Assembly (NCBI GenBank): GCA_951799425.1
Contig: OX637410.1
Location: 7,068,001 to 7,132,000, forward strand
From: Ilex aquifolium
Taxonomy: Eukaryota; Streptophyta; Magnoliopsida; Aquifoliales; Aquifoliaceae
Reading direction: 5' to 3'
Length of the DNA stretch: 64,000 nt
Under the pieces are notes generated by a model, which saw only the letters and a program-made list of their open reading frames with translations, was not told the origin of the DNA and searched no databases. Positions within the stretch are counted from its first letter, which is position 1; the number at the start of each line of letters is the position of its first letter. The translations under genes and the position numbers were made by a program. Shown piece by piece: positions 22,556-33,536 of the stretch.

Positions 22556-22930
22556 ATTATAGTCAAGACACAGGACATGGAAAAATACTTGAGCGATCTG
22601 AGAGCTATCTTTGAACAGATTACGGATGTGCATACACTAGTTGAAGATGAATCCTTTAAAGTGTGCATTTGGGGTAACTTTCAAGAATTTTCTAGGGTTC
22701 CTCGTGCACAAGAAAGGGAACGAGATGGACAAGAGAAAGGCAAAGGCAATCATAGAAGCTGCGCCTTGAAAGACGAAGAAAGAACTAAAACACTTGATTG
22801 GTCAGGTCAATTTTCTCAAACGCTTCATCGCCAATTTTCTTAGGCGTTTTTGCACCTCTTAAAGTTGAATGATGTAGAGGACTTCAAGTGGGAGGCGTAG
22901 TAGGAGGAGGCATTTAAAAAAATTAAAGAG
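22556..22930 (+). pseudogene. reverse transcriptase, C-terminal part, of element H
   Basis: This directly continues the RT interrupted at 9138 once the LTR and one TSD copy are removed. The frame 22577-22843 reads MEKYLSDLRAIFEQI, then VEDESFKVCIWG, matching the RT palm/thumb that follows YxDD in Tat elements. Frames then shift; short pieces resembling LIGQVNFLRRFI follow in another frame (around 22795-22840). A stop-rich gap leads into the RNase H region. Confidence 0.75.
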
Positions 22931-23335
22931 TACTTGGCTAGATCGCCAATTCTTATGCCACCCATAAAGGGTAGGCCGTTATTATTGTATTTATCAGCTG
23001 CACATGAATCCATTGGTTGTTTGCTGGCCAAAAATAATAATACGGGCAAAGAAAATATCGGTTATTATGTAAGTAAGAGTTTTACTATGGTCGAGCAATG
23101 TTATAAGCCGATCGAGAAACTTTGTTTAGCAAAAAAACTAAGATTATATATGATTTCAGTTGTAGTGTATGTCATTGCACAAACATACTTAATTAGGTAT
23201 ATGCAAATAAGGCCGATAATGAGAGGACATATCGACAAATGGGTTTTGGCCTTAATGGAATTTTCATTGCAACATTTGCTGTAATGTGTGGTCAAAGGCC
23301 AGACGTTGGTTGACTTTCTGAAAGACCACCTTTGT
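22930..23335 (+). pseudogene. RNase H region 1 of element H
   Basis: Frame 22934-23284 reads PILMPPIKGRPLLLYLSAAHES, GKENIGYYVSKSF, YKPIEKLCLAKKLRLYM and then VYVIAQTYLIRYMQIRPI..HIDKWVLALMEFSL. This is the RNase H-like connection domain adjoining RT in Tat polyproteins. The run VKGQTLVDFLKDHL follows after one stop. Position and order agree with the family, though isolated stops and frameshifts make it non-functional. Confidence 0.8.
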
Positions 23336-23389
23336 GTGGAGGTAGAGCAGGATACAAGGGTTTCGGTCAATCTTCTAGGAGTACCTATA

Positions 23390-23790
23390 GTGTCGCTTAC
23401 ACCATGGAGGTTGAAGTTCGATGGATAACAGACACGAGAGTCTGTAGGGGCCAGGGTCATTATAGAATCTCCCGCAAGTTGCAAAACCCAACTGTTGTTC
23501 AAGTTGGAATTTGAATGCACTAACAACCAGGCCGAGTACGAAGCATTAATCATCAGGCTCGAGGTTTTATTGGGAGTGGGTGCATCAACTATAGAAATCA
23601 CTGGTTATTCCTAGTTAGTCATCAACCAGATAGCGAACAACTTTTAGTTCAAGAGTTAGGAGCTGTGCCCATTCCATTCCATTGTAATGTCTCTATTGTC
23701 AAATTTTGACGATGTTACCTTGAGATCTGTCCCAATGGAATTAAATAGCTAGGTTAACAATTTGGTCCAATTGGGATTAGGACTGAGAAT
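23390..23790 (+). pseudogene. second (archaeal-type) RNase H of element H
   Basis: Across frames, 23405-23640 gives WRLKFDGS-like, IIESPASCKTQLLFKLEFECTNNQAEYEAL and GLEVLLGVGASTIEITG. The TNNQAEYEAL motif is the hallmark of the additional RNase H domain that plant Tat-clade elements carry between the first RNase H and integrase. At least two frameshifts and several stops are present. Its presence supports the Tat assignment of H more strongly than any other domain here. Confidence 0.75.
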
Positions 23791-23904
23791 CCATCGGGGC
23801 ATGGATAAATAGTTAATTAAGGCTAGAGGAATGCATTTTGAAGAAATGTTAAGGACTCGAAATTCGATATCATACAGTTCCAAAAATATCACAATGGAAA
23901 TGTA

Positions 23905-25085
23905 GAATAGTTCATAAGGTGAAGAGTTGCAAACTACATACTTATGGATGGGAATGCAGGATGATTTGCTATTGAGATGCATTAGGAAAGACGAGACCAT
24001 GTTGGTAATGGCCAAAAGCCACGAAGGGATATGTGGAGCCCATCAGGTCGGCATAAATATGCGTTGGCTTATAAGGAGATATGGCTATTATTTGCCAATA
24101 ATACTAAACAATTACATTGAATACACAAAAGGCTACTAGGCATGTCAATGCCACAGACATACTCGAGGGCACTAGCGATATAGATGCAGCCCATAGTAAA
24201 GCCTTAACCATTCTAAAAGTGGACAATGGACTTAATAGGGGAGATTTTTCCTCCAACCACAAGGAAACACTCTCTTATCATCCTAGGCACTGACTATTAT
24301 ACTGAGTGGGTAAAGACCATTCCAATGAGGACAGTCAATCAGACAGACATTATTCGAATGATAAAAGAAAATATAGTACACCGATTTGGACTACCCAGCA
24401 TATAGTGGCCGATCAGGGTAAAGTCTTTCAAGAAAGTGAAGTTAAGAGGTTTGCAGAGGAATACAACTTTAACATAATCAATTCAACCTCGTCTTATGCA
24501 CAAGGAATGGTCAGGCCAAGTCCATCGACAAAGTGATGAAAGGCATCATCGCTAAGAGGGTGGAAGACAATCCATAGTGTTGGCATGATAAGTTATCATA
24601 GACGTTGTAGGCATACATAACGTCCAAATGGTCTGGCATCGTGATCACACCATTCAAGTTAACCTGTGAACACAACGCGGTCTTGCCTATGGAAATTACC
24701 ATGAAGCCATTGAGGGTGGCATTTCAACATAGTATAAGTCTAGATGAATACAATGAGGCCATGATGATGGAACTAGAAGACTTAGAAGAGGTTTGACTAG
24801 GCGCATTAGATTTCATTAAAGTACAAAAGCTAAGAGCCACCAGGACATACAACAGAAGAGTCAAAGAGAAAGCTTTTGGGGTAGGTCACTTGGTGTGGAA
24901 GGCAAGATTGCCTTTGGGGCTAAACGACCGAAAGTTTGGCAAATGGTCTGCTAACTAGGAAAGACCATTTGAAGTCGTATAACTAAAGAAAGGTGGCGTC
25001 TACCACTTAAGGGATCTGGATGGCAAACACCATAACCGATCCATCAATGGATAGTTTTTAAAGGATATAATACGAATAAGACGGT
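23905..25085 (+). pseudogene. integrase remnant of element H
   Basis: The zinc-binding N-terminus is visible at 24020-24150 (HEGICGAHQVG, RRYGYYLPIIL, then a CQCH remnant). Core pieces follow: MDLIGEIFPP and TDYYTEWVKTIPM near 24225-24330, IVADQGKVF at about 24400-24430, and near 24500 a frame where the motif normally reading VEATNKV is AKSIDKV, so the catalytic Glu is Lys. The C-terminal part (24830-25060) reads TYNRRVKEKAF, LVWKARLPLGLNDRKFGKWS and GVYHLRDLDGK, as in Tat integrases. No chromodomain, as expected for this clade. Many stops. Confidence 0.8.
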
Positions 25086-26848
25086 TAGTCACACAAGGCA
25101 TGGCCGACGGCTAGCACAGGCTGACGACCATTGCGATATACGTCCTGATACTAAACATTTGTATAAATGCAACGTAAAACACAAGATGGACGAAATCGAA
25201 ACAAAATTTTCAAATTATATTCATCAAGTCTTTGTACAATTTCAGTGGATAAAATTTGTAAACATAAAGTAAAATAAAATTCTGCGCTGATGTAGCCTGT
25301 TCTGAAGGATGCATGTCCTAGTTTGAAGATGACAACTTAAGCGCTGGAGACAGAGAAAGAACTAGGCGGATGAGAAATCTTGGGTGTTTGACGATGATTA
25401 TGACCTCAAATACAAGCCTTCCCAGTCATGAATTTCCACATCTTTCAATTCAAGATGAGTGCAGAAGAACTCACCCTACGACCAGCTAAAAATCAAAAGA
25501 GGGAAAATGTGTCACATTGCCATAAGATTCATTGGAAGCCAGAAGAAAGATCTTCTTTCAACTTCTTCAGATAAACCCTATCGACCCACGTTGTCCAATC
25601 CTAGATCTAAGGCCTCGAGCTTGACCAAAAAATGTAAATGCAATGAGGTACCCGTCATTTGGAGGAACATGAAGTAAGTAGATAAAGTTAACTGTTGATG
25701 TTAGGAAAGAAGGAAAAAAATAATAATTCTGGTTAAGACTGAAGGAGAAAAAGATTGAAGATCAATGAAGTCATCTTTCTTCTAGGTTAGAAGGTTCTGG
25801 AGGTGCAGAGGGATTGGCCAGTATGTGAGATATCTTTGGAAAGTTTGGCTTGCTCAGAAGTATGAAGCACTTAGGTGCATTTATAGACCATGAGAGGTTG
25901 GAATACATTAATGGACCCACCTTAGAATCTTCCAACATTTATGGTAGTTTATGGATGGGAGAACACAACATCATTTTTCATGGCAGATGAAGTGCCTGTA
26001 TTATGCACATAATGAAATCGATGGAAGTGTGATTTAAATGGTAATAAATGCCAGTTGAGCCAAAGTCATATCAATCGTCATGTGGTAAATGACAAGACAA
26101 GAAGAACAAAAAAGTAAATAAAGAAGGAAATTCAAAAAAGCCTATCTTTATTTATTACTTTTCAAGAGACCATACAAGGCTGAAAAAGTTAGCTTCTAGT
26201 TCGTACAAAGAGTTTTTGATGGCTTGAAGTTTGACCGAAGTAGAAATGACATGATTCGAACCACTGTCCAGGCATGAATTGGATCCCAGAACTCCAGTTT
26301 CACTAGTGAAGACGTTCTTAAAACTTGAATTGAAAAGGCATACAAGGATCGGGGTAAATATGATGCACGTCAGCTAGAGGGGACTCTATGAAAGTAGGTC
26401 CAAGTCTCATAACCACCGAAGAAGAGTCAGAGAATGGAATGAAAAGATGGTGGCTGACATCATCAGTAGGAATGCACAAAAGAGCCGTCTAAAGGCTAAT
26501 AGCATGAATAACTGCCAGTGAAGAAATATAAAGAATGGAAAGTCAGAGTGATGACAAAATTTCAATCTAAGAGTGGAATATATAAGCATAGAGAACAAAT
26601 TATCGCAATGATGAAGAGATATTGATGGATCGCGTGCCAGCCATTTTTTGAAGATTTAAAAGGACAAGATGAAGGTCAAAGGTCTACACGTGGAAGATGT
26701 ACCACATTCTTTGAGTGGAACAACCAATTGTAGAGTGGCAGCTAGTCGAAAAGATCAAGGCAACACAAGTTTCAATGCAAAGAACAAAAATGACACTCCA
26801 AATGCAAAACATTTAGATGCATCATTTTGGTGGGGGGGGGGGGGCAAT
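25086..26848 (+). other. 3' untranslated region of element H with polypurine tract
   Basis: About 1.76 kb without a recognisable domain, ending in a purine-rich TTTTGG and a run of 13 G (about 26832-26844), then CAA and the LTR start TGTTTACAATC at 26849. The G-run is the polypurine tract of H, possibly expanded by slippage. Short frames at 25459-25677 and 26669-26875 show no family resemblance and I do not call them genes. Confidence 0.6.
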
Positions 26849-26896
26849 GTTTACAATCAAAATATCAAAATCTAAGAACAACATTTGGTAAAGATC
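26849..26896 (+). repeat. start of the 3' LTR of element H
   Basis: TGTTTACAATC begins directly after the polypurine tract. Only 48 bp remain before the A2 element; the LTR probably resumes at 32181. Confidence 0.55.
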
Positions 26897-27199
26897 TAGT
26901 GGTCAATTCATTGATCACCCATCAACCCGTGAAATACCTATGGATACCATATAACCCGATACCACGTTGTTAGACCCAATTCACTAGGATCATAACAAAA
27001 TGGAATTCGGGCAGAGTCTCATTTGCACGGGAGCACTACCCAAAACATATCTTGTGCACATATTAATCATACGACCATTCTAAGGTTCACATCCCAAAGT
27101 CTAGGACTCAAAATTTAACCATTTATATCTTCCAAAGAAAAGAGCTCAAGATATAAACGCTTGGAAGGGTTGAAGTTCAAAAACCAATTTTTGGGATGA

Positions 27200-27385
27200 G
27201 GTACCGGTGCCTCTGATAAGGAGTACTGGTGCCTGAGCCCTCTGGAAGCCAAGTACCGGTAACTGTAAGACTTGGTACTAATACCTGGGTCCACTATTAT
27301 TGAGGTACTAGTACCTGTGAGTATAGGTACTGGTACCTGAGCCCACTAGAAGCTAGGTACTTATGAGGTACCAGTACCTAGGGCC
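27200..27385. repeat. GTACC-type palindrome cluster, left A2 LTR
   Basis: Repeated GGTACCGGTGCC, AAGTACCGGTAAC, GGTACTGGTACC and GGTACCAGTACC words, mostly one mismatch from GGTACCGGTACC. Decay is mostly C-to-T and G-to-A. Confidence 0.75.
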
Positions 27386-27548
27386 CATATTTTCCCAAAT
27401 TTCCCAGATTTCAACTTTTAATCCTAAAAACTCATACAACATTCATTACATTCATTTCTCTACAAAAGAATATTGTCCAAGATATTCCCATTACATACCT
27501 TTGTCAAAGTAAAAGTTTTGTACATAATTTATACAAGGCCAATATAGA

Positions 27549-27914
27549 AGGCTTGTTGGTCAAAGGCCGGTGGTGGTGGTTGGTTGTTCCATCCACCCCC
27601 TCCACCGTTTCAGTGTCCTCTTCCTCTATTTTCCATCTACACACACGTAAGATAACAATAGAATACTAACTTAGTATCCCAAAGTTAGGGATCAAAGTTA
27701 AAACGTTGAAAATTTTCCTCTTGTCTCATGGTAGGAGGTATGCCACCTACAAGCAGATGCCCAAACCGTAAAATTTCCTTTTTCCGACCCCAAGGTTATG
27801 TTCGCTAACCCTAATGTCTCATTCCCATACATACTTAATCATGCATATAATCTCATATCACACAACATGTAAAATTCAATGCATATAACATGTAATGCAT
27901 AATGAATACAATGG
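27549..27914. other. unassigned sequence within A2
   Basis: It starts exactly where the left A2 LTR stops resembling the right one. It contains a GGTGGTGGTGGTTGG stretch and a self-complementary GTAGGAGGTATGCCACCTAC word. No protein resemblance seen. It may be A2 internal sequence or an LTR variant. Confidence 0.4.
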
Positions 27915-27919
27915 CTTAA

Positions 27920-29605
27920 TGCTTGATCAAAACTGTTGTTGTTCCTAACCTCCTAATATCATCCCTCAATGTGTATATGATGTAGGTGCGAAGGGAGTGT
28001 CACTCTCCCTTGGGATGATGTCAAAAGAAAGGGCAACAAAATGGTGGATGGAATGAAATGTATGAAATGCGTGTGTGAACAAAAATGCTCCCTAAGCGCA
28101 GAGAGACTTTTGCTTGTCGTGTTTTACTTGGAAAAGTATTCCAAGGTCGTCTCCTCAGGGAATGAAAGTTCAAGTATGTGAAGGTGATTTTGTGAAAGAA
28201 AAGGAAAATGTAAAATCTTTTGAGTTTGAGTTTTGTGATTGTGTTTTTGCTAAAAATGAAATGAAACAAGTGTTGGCTAATCCGAAGGGTTCACTCCAAT
28301 AGGAATCCCAAATCAACTCGAAGCCTTCCTCGAATAGAGCTTAGATGAACAATTGATTCATGGGAAGCTAGAGATGAAATGGAGGTGAGGATCTAAGCAT
28401 AACCCGTGACCAGGCCTACGGGATATCAAAGACTCACAACCGCATCCACTCTCAACCGAGTCAAACCGAACCATCGTACTCTGAGTGGAGGAATGAAAAT
28501 GAGTTGAAGTGGCACACCCAAGACGAGTTCTCCCTTGGATTAACCAACTTAAAAATCTATCTACTCATGCTAAGCAAGAAAGACATAATGTAAAGAGACA
28601 TAATGAAGAAAAAAAGATTGAAACTTAACTTAAAGCAAGGAAACTTAAACTAAGAAGAAAAATATTCAATACCCATTTTAAAACAAGAAATGAAGAAAAC
28701 TTGGAAGCAACAATGGTAAAATCTAGAACATGTAACTAAACTTGCAAAGTACTTGTAATAAATGACATTAAGGATATTAAATGAAGGTTACAAGAGTCTT
28801 ACAATAAATTACAAGTGAAAGGATGGAAGAAAGTGCAAAAATCTAAGTTTTCTATCTACTATTCATCATCTTCTTCCTTGGACTTTCTAAGCTTAGGTAG
28901 CCACCGCCTTTGAAATGCTTGTGGAATGCTGAATATATGGAGTGAGAGCCTTGCAATTTCGTCCATGGTGGTCCCCCTAGCCTGTGTTCAGGCCTCCCAT
29001 CAGTGGGAGGTTAGATGATGGCTTGGACAGGCTAGGAGCAGCCTACCCAGAAACTCCCCTGGCAGCCCCCTTCTCTCCCATCCCCATTAATGCCATTGCC
29101 TTCAAAGTCTTCCACAAGGGTGTAGGAATCATGTAAATGTGTAAGGGATGTCAGGGGACAAGTGGGGGAATCAATGGTGGGACCCCCAAGCAAGTGGAGT
29201 ATGGTTTGTAGGTGTTTTGGGCTGTTCAGCAGACAGTACCGGTACTGTGTATCGGTACCCCGAACTCCAGAGGCAGAACCGTACCGGTACTGTGTACCGG
29301 TACTGTTTCTTCTGCGGACCAGTTTTGGTAGAATCATCATAACTTTTGATCCAACCGTCCGATTGAGCTCCTTGATTTCTTTCACTTTTAAGCCTCCAAA
29401 TCCTCATGTAATTTGTCCATCTCTTCACCACACATCCACACATAGTTGCAAGGTTCTAAAATCCATCATTTATGCTATAATTACCTGCAACATCGAAAAT
29501 TCAACATTATTGACAACTTTGGCTAACTCTAATTACTTAAATGCAAAAGTTGAGTTAAAATGCATGTAATGAGGCCTTCAAATATGCAATATTATGTGCT
29601 CATCA
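27920..29605 (-). repeat. solo LTR F, reverse
   Basis: It is bounded by TGCTTGATC and GTGCTCATCA, with a perfect TSD CTTAA (27915-27919 and 29606-29610). It is collinear in reverse with 36982-38798: both share the TGAGGAGACGACCTTGGAATA / CTTGGGGAGCA block, the GGGAGAGTGACACTC block and the CATGCATTTTAACTCAACTTT start. Length is 1686 bp. TACCGGTA octamers lie at 29236-29304. Downstream position of the PBS in the forward copy fixes which end is 3'. Confidence 0.9.
29236..29304. repeat. TACCGGTA cluster in LTR F
   Basis: AGTACCGGTACTG words occur at about 29235, 29281 and 29294, with a TATCGGTACC variant at about 29250. The core octamer is the same as in LTR families A and B. Confidence 0.85.
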
Positions 29606-29650
29606 CTTAACCTAATCTACCCGCAGGCCATAAGGTAATAAGGAACCTAA

Positions 29651-29662
29651 GCTCTAATACCA
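29651..29662 (-). promoter_or_regulatory. primer-binding site of A2, tRNA-iMet type
   Basis: GCTCTAATACCA, one base from GCTCTGATACCA, lies 3 bp left of the 5' LTR start TGTGATGCCCC. This places family A and its relatives with tRNA-iMet-primed gypsy elements. Confidence 0.75.
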
Positions 29663-29665
29663 AGC

Positions 29666-32180
29666 TGTGATGCCCCAAAATTCGGGAGTCATTTCTCAAC
29701 TTGTTGATCACCCATCAACCCGCAGAATTTCTCATGGATACTGTATAACCCGATACCACGTCATTACACCCTATTCACCGGGATAATAAAAAAACGGAAT
29801 TCATGTAGAGTCTCATTTGTACGGGAGCACTACCCAATACATAACCTACACATATATATTAATCATATGACCATTCCAAGGTCCACATCCCAAAGTCTAA
29901 GACTTAAAATTTAACAATTTATATCATCGAAAGAAAAGAGCTTAAGATATGAAGGCTTGAAAGCATTGAAGTTCAAAAATCAATTTTCAAGAAGAGGTAA
30001 TGGTACCTCTGATAAGGAGTACCGGTACCTGAGCCCTATGGAAGCTAAGTACTGGTATCTGTAAAATTTGGTACTGGTACCTGGGTCCACTGTCATCGGG
30101 GTACTGATAACTGTGAGCATAGGTACCGGTACTTGAGCCACCAGAAGTTAGGTACCTGTGAGGTACTGGTATCTAGGGCCCAGATTTTGCCAAATTTCTC
30201 AGATTTCAACTTTTTACCCTACAAACTCATGCAACATCCATTACATTCATTTGTTTACAAAAGAATATTGTCCAATAGAGTCCCATTGCATGGCTTTGTC
30301 TAAGTACACGTTTTGTACATAATTTATACAAGGCCAATATAGAAATATACAAGGGACTACAAAATGTAATTCAAGAGCCACAACCCGGTTCTGTCGTCAA
30401 CACGGGCCCAAGTGAGGGCTGTCCACTAGAGCCTGTCCAACACCTAAAATTTATCCCCATAAAGGGTGAGTCACACTCAATAGGGTATCTCCTAAGGAGG
30501 TCACTTCCCAACCCAGATGCAATGTCACATGTAAGTCATCATATCAAGCATTCATTAAAACACATACTTTTCAAAAATGAATGCTACAATTCCATGCCAT
30601 GCCATGAGATGGAAATTCACACATGCAATGCAAGTCCGATCCCCACCAGCTCTCATAACACATGCTATGCCGTGCGTATGCATCCGGGAATTCCAAGCCC
30701 TTGGCATTGATGCTAGGCATCCAATGGCCATTTTATCAAAATTCGTGTGTCTTTCTTAGGTAGGTAAATTTATGGACATCACACCAACGGTCTACCGCAC
30801 CGGCACGACATTTGAGGGCATCACACCTCCAGTTTCGAGTACATTGACATAGTTTTTTGGAATTTCACTGACAGATAAGTGAATGAACCAAGTAACCGGG
30901 CCTAGCACCCGAGGGAGAATCTATCCCTTCTTGCTATAATTGACACATTTTTCTATGCAATATTATGTGCGACTCAATTGGACCTTGATCCAAACTTCCC
31001 GAGTCCACCAATCAATTCACCATGTGGTGATGAGCAACCCATGCACCCACACACTCACATTGATGTTAATGCCCATGAATGTAGTGCGACCCGTGCATAT
31101 GCAATGTAATGTAAATTTTCCATTTCCAATTCATCATAATGCTAACTATGACATGTGAGCATATGACAATATTCCATAAACATTAAAATGTCCATTATAT
31201 CATGAAACATATAAAAACATTTGTAACATCACTAAGAATGTTCTAGCATTTTCCATTCATATAACACACTTGAACATCCATAAACATTTTATCAAACACT
31301 TGATAGGCAAAATATGTAAACACATAGCATGCCCAACAATCCATTTCATCAAATCCAAATCAAGCAATTTCATCAAACCCAAATCAAGAAAGAATTGGTT
31401 TTAACATATTGTCATACACATTTTCCATATTTGCTAATACATGAGAATTCATCTCTGTCATTCTACTTATTTCATATCACAACCCTAGCTTGGAAATAAA
31501 CCTAGATAGGAGGGAACCTTACCTCTTGTAGCTTAAGCCCGCATAGTAGAAGTTCCAACAACGCCAAACCAAGCCTTCCAAGCTTTAGCCCTAAATTCTC
31601 CTGTTTGAGATTTTGGAGGAAAGCACGATCTTTGGTATGATTGTGTAGCTCTCGTTGCGTAGAGTGACTTTAACTCTTGACCCAAAGCGATCTAACAGTT
31701 GGATCTTGCTGGAACAAGGAAGGAAGGTGGAAGAACTTGGAGAATCTCTCTTATCTCTCTCTCTGTCTCTCTTTTAGAAATGGTTGGATAAAGAATGGGG
31801 AAAAAATCTATTTTCCCCTTTTAAATATTCCTTAAATGCATGGCCCACAATGCCCCACATGCCTCACTTTAATTGGTCTAATTTTATCCTGAATCAATTA
31901 AATCTCGTCCTATGTTAAGTTTAGTATATTTTTTATTGAACTAATTTTAAATTATTTCTCGGATCCTGCAAAAAAAAATCTAATCACGTTTATTTTAGTC
32001 GTGCAACACCCGATCGCATCATAAAAATCCAAAAATCCGACTGTCTTGGAATTCCATGAAAACTGTGAGGTCCGTTTCTTCATCAAAGTTCTAGAAAAAT
32101 TTGGGTTTTCAACCTGCACTATAATGACTAATTACTGTTTTGCCCTTTTTAATTAAGTTTTAATTTTTTCGGCTTTTACA
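29666..32180 (-). repeat. 5' LTR of A2
   Basis: TGTGATGCCCC... to ...CGGCTTTTACA, 2515 bp. It shares with LTR A the CCCCATAAAGGGTGAG block (about 30453), the CCATTGGCC/ATGTC region and the promoter end. Palindrome cluster GGTACCGGTAC at about 29997-30175. Confidence 0.85.
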
Positions 32181-32769
32181 AGATATAATAAGACGGTTGA
32201 GAGAATAAGACTCCATGAATCCTAAAAAATGAGGAGATGTGACATCATGAGCCACCTGTTGGGAACAATTCAGTGCATGTTTGAGCATATCGGGGGAATA
32301 GGCCATAATAGTAGTCATGGTTGGAAAAGATGGCTTCGATAGTGGAAGCTCACCCCCTACAAATACTGAAAGAGAGGCTACAAAAAAAGATCCCTCAATC
32401 AACACAACAACTACACATAGAGCCAATTTCTCCTTTGCTCAACTTATTTCGCTTGCTGATTCCCTTTACCTTGTAATCTGTCACTTCAATGATCTTTCCT
32501 TTCAGTTAATGCCAAGTATATTAGTTGGCATATTTATCATTGTCATACTGTCTATTACTTTCAATTCTAGTTGCTTTTCTATATTTCAGTCCATTAAGTT
32601 GTTTAGTTGGAAATTAGTTAAGTTCTTGATCTCCGAGGTAGAGAAAAAAAGAAGAAGCTAGAAGTAGCCTTACGCTTTGTTACGGTTGCCTAAGAAGTCA
32701 CGATTTTAGAAACTGTCGGTTCAAATAGTTAAGGTCAGACGTGTTTGCATTTTAAGTCCAATTAGACTT
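32181..32769 (+). repeat. probable remainder of the 3' LTR of element H
   Basis: Assigned only by position: it follows A2, whose removal would join it to 26896. It contains a pyrimidine-rich CTTTACCTTGTAATCTG..CTTTCCTTTCAG stretch typical of plant gypsy LTR ends. The end of the LTR is not clear. Confidence 0.4.
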
Positions 32770-33536
32770 TGTCACACCCGCAATCCAAAAATATGCTAAA
32801 CAACATCATACCTACATCTATGGACAGAAAGAGTTAATGTGATTCGATACATCTTATCCATATTTTTAAACCATACCTATATCTACAGACCAAAAAACTA
32901 CATCGATTTATTATTCAGTAGAAATTTGATAACTGATTACCTGATACCGAGCCTTATTTTTAGGGATAAAAATTAATTTTTATTGTTAGGGATAAAAATT
33001 GATCTCTATGTTTCCTATTAGATGTCTAATATACGTATTCATCATATATTAGGACTCTTTCAATTTATTTTCTATTTGATGTCGGATTCTCACATGTGAC
33101 ATTTGAACAACTAATTTTATACCTCCTAGATGCTTATTGAGCATGTGGGTGAGATAGTTTAATTTATTTGTTGGACTCTCAACTCTTAGTTAAGGATATC
33201 TAATAACGTTTAGGAAGAATTTGGATTGGATGAATCTCAGGAGATATAGCTCTTGTTATAGTGACAAGCATTATATGATTTAATATTCCCACAAAATATC
33301 TACATAGACTACTCCACTATATAGTTCTACTAAATAAGAAAACTTTTAGAAAATTCCTATTCATAGATTTCTTTTTATTTTTCTGGCTGCCTTGTTGTCC
33401 AAACATAAAATAAGTGCAGTCTACTCCTTTAGTCTAGAACTACTACGGCTCGTACGAACACTTAAGCCTTCTAGATACTCAACAAAGTAATGAATAAAAA
33501 TATTAATGGCTTGAATATAAGAAGTTTTATAAATAG
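32770..33536. other. unassigned stretch, possible LTR fragment
   Basis: TGTCACACCCGC at 32770 resembles the reverse start of gypsy LTRs, but no matching end, second copy or TSD is visible. A CATACCTA(C/T)ATCTA(C/T) word is repeated within 80 bp near 32810-32900, and AGGGATAAAAATT is repeated at 32960-33000. No coding potential recognised. Confidence 0.35.

Larger units (their letters stand above)
26897..32180 (-). mobile_element. element A2 (relative of family A), reverse, damaged
   Basis: A complete right (5') LTR lies at 29666-32180 and a partial left (3') LTR at 26897-27548; both contain TTGATCACCCATCAACCCG and GGTACCGGTACC-type clusters. A tRNA-iMet-type primer site lies at 29651-29662. 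The left LTR lacks its TGTGATGCCCC terminus and its distal three quarters; 27549-27914 is unassigned sequence between it and the solo LTR F. Possible TSD AGATC (26892-26896) and AGATA (32181-32185), 4 of 5. No coding domain survives. Confidence 0.7.

Noticed and set aside
26830..26845. Run of 13 G as a sequencing error or telomeric signal
   Set aside because: Its position just before an LTR start TGTTTAC fits a polypurine tract, though the exact length may be unreliable.
32160..32661. Possible host gene frames on both strands
   Set aside because: Short, unmatched, and placed where the H LTR is expected to resume.
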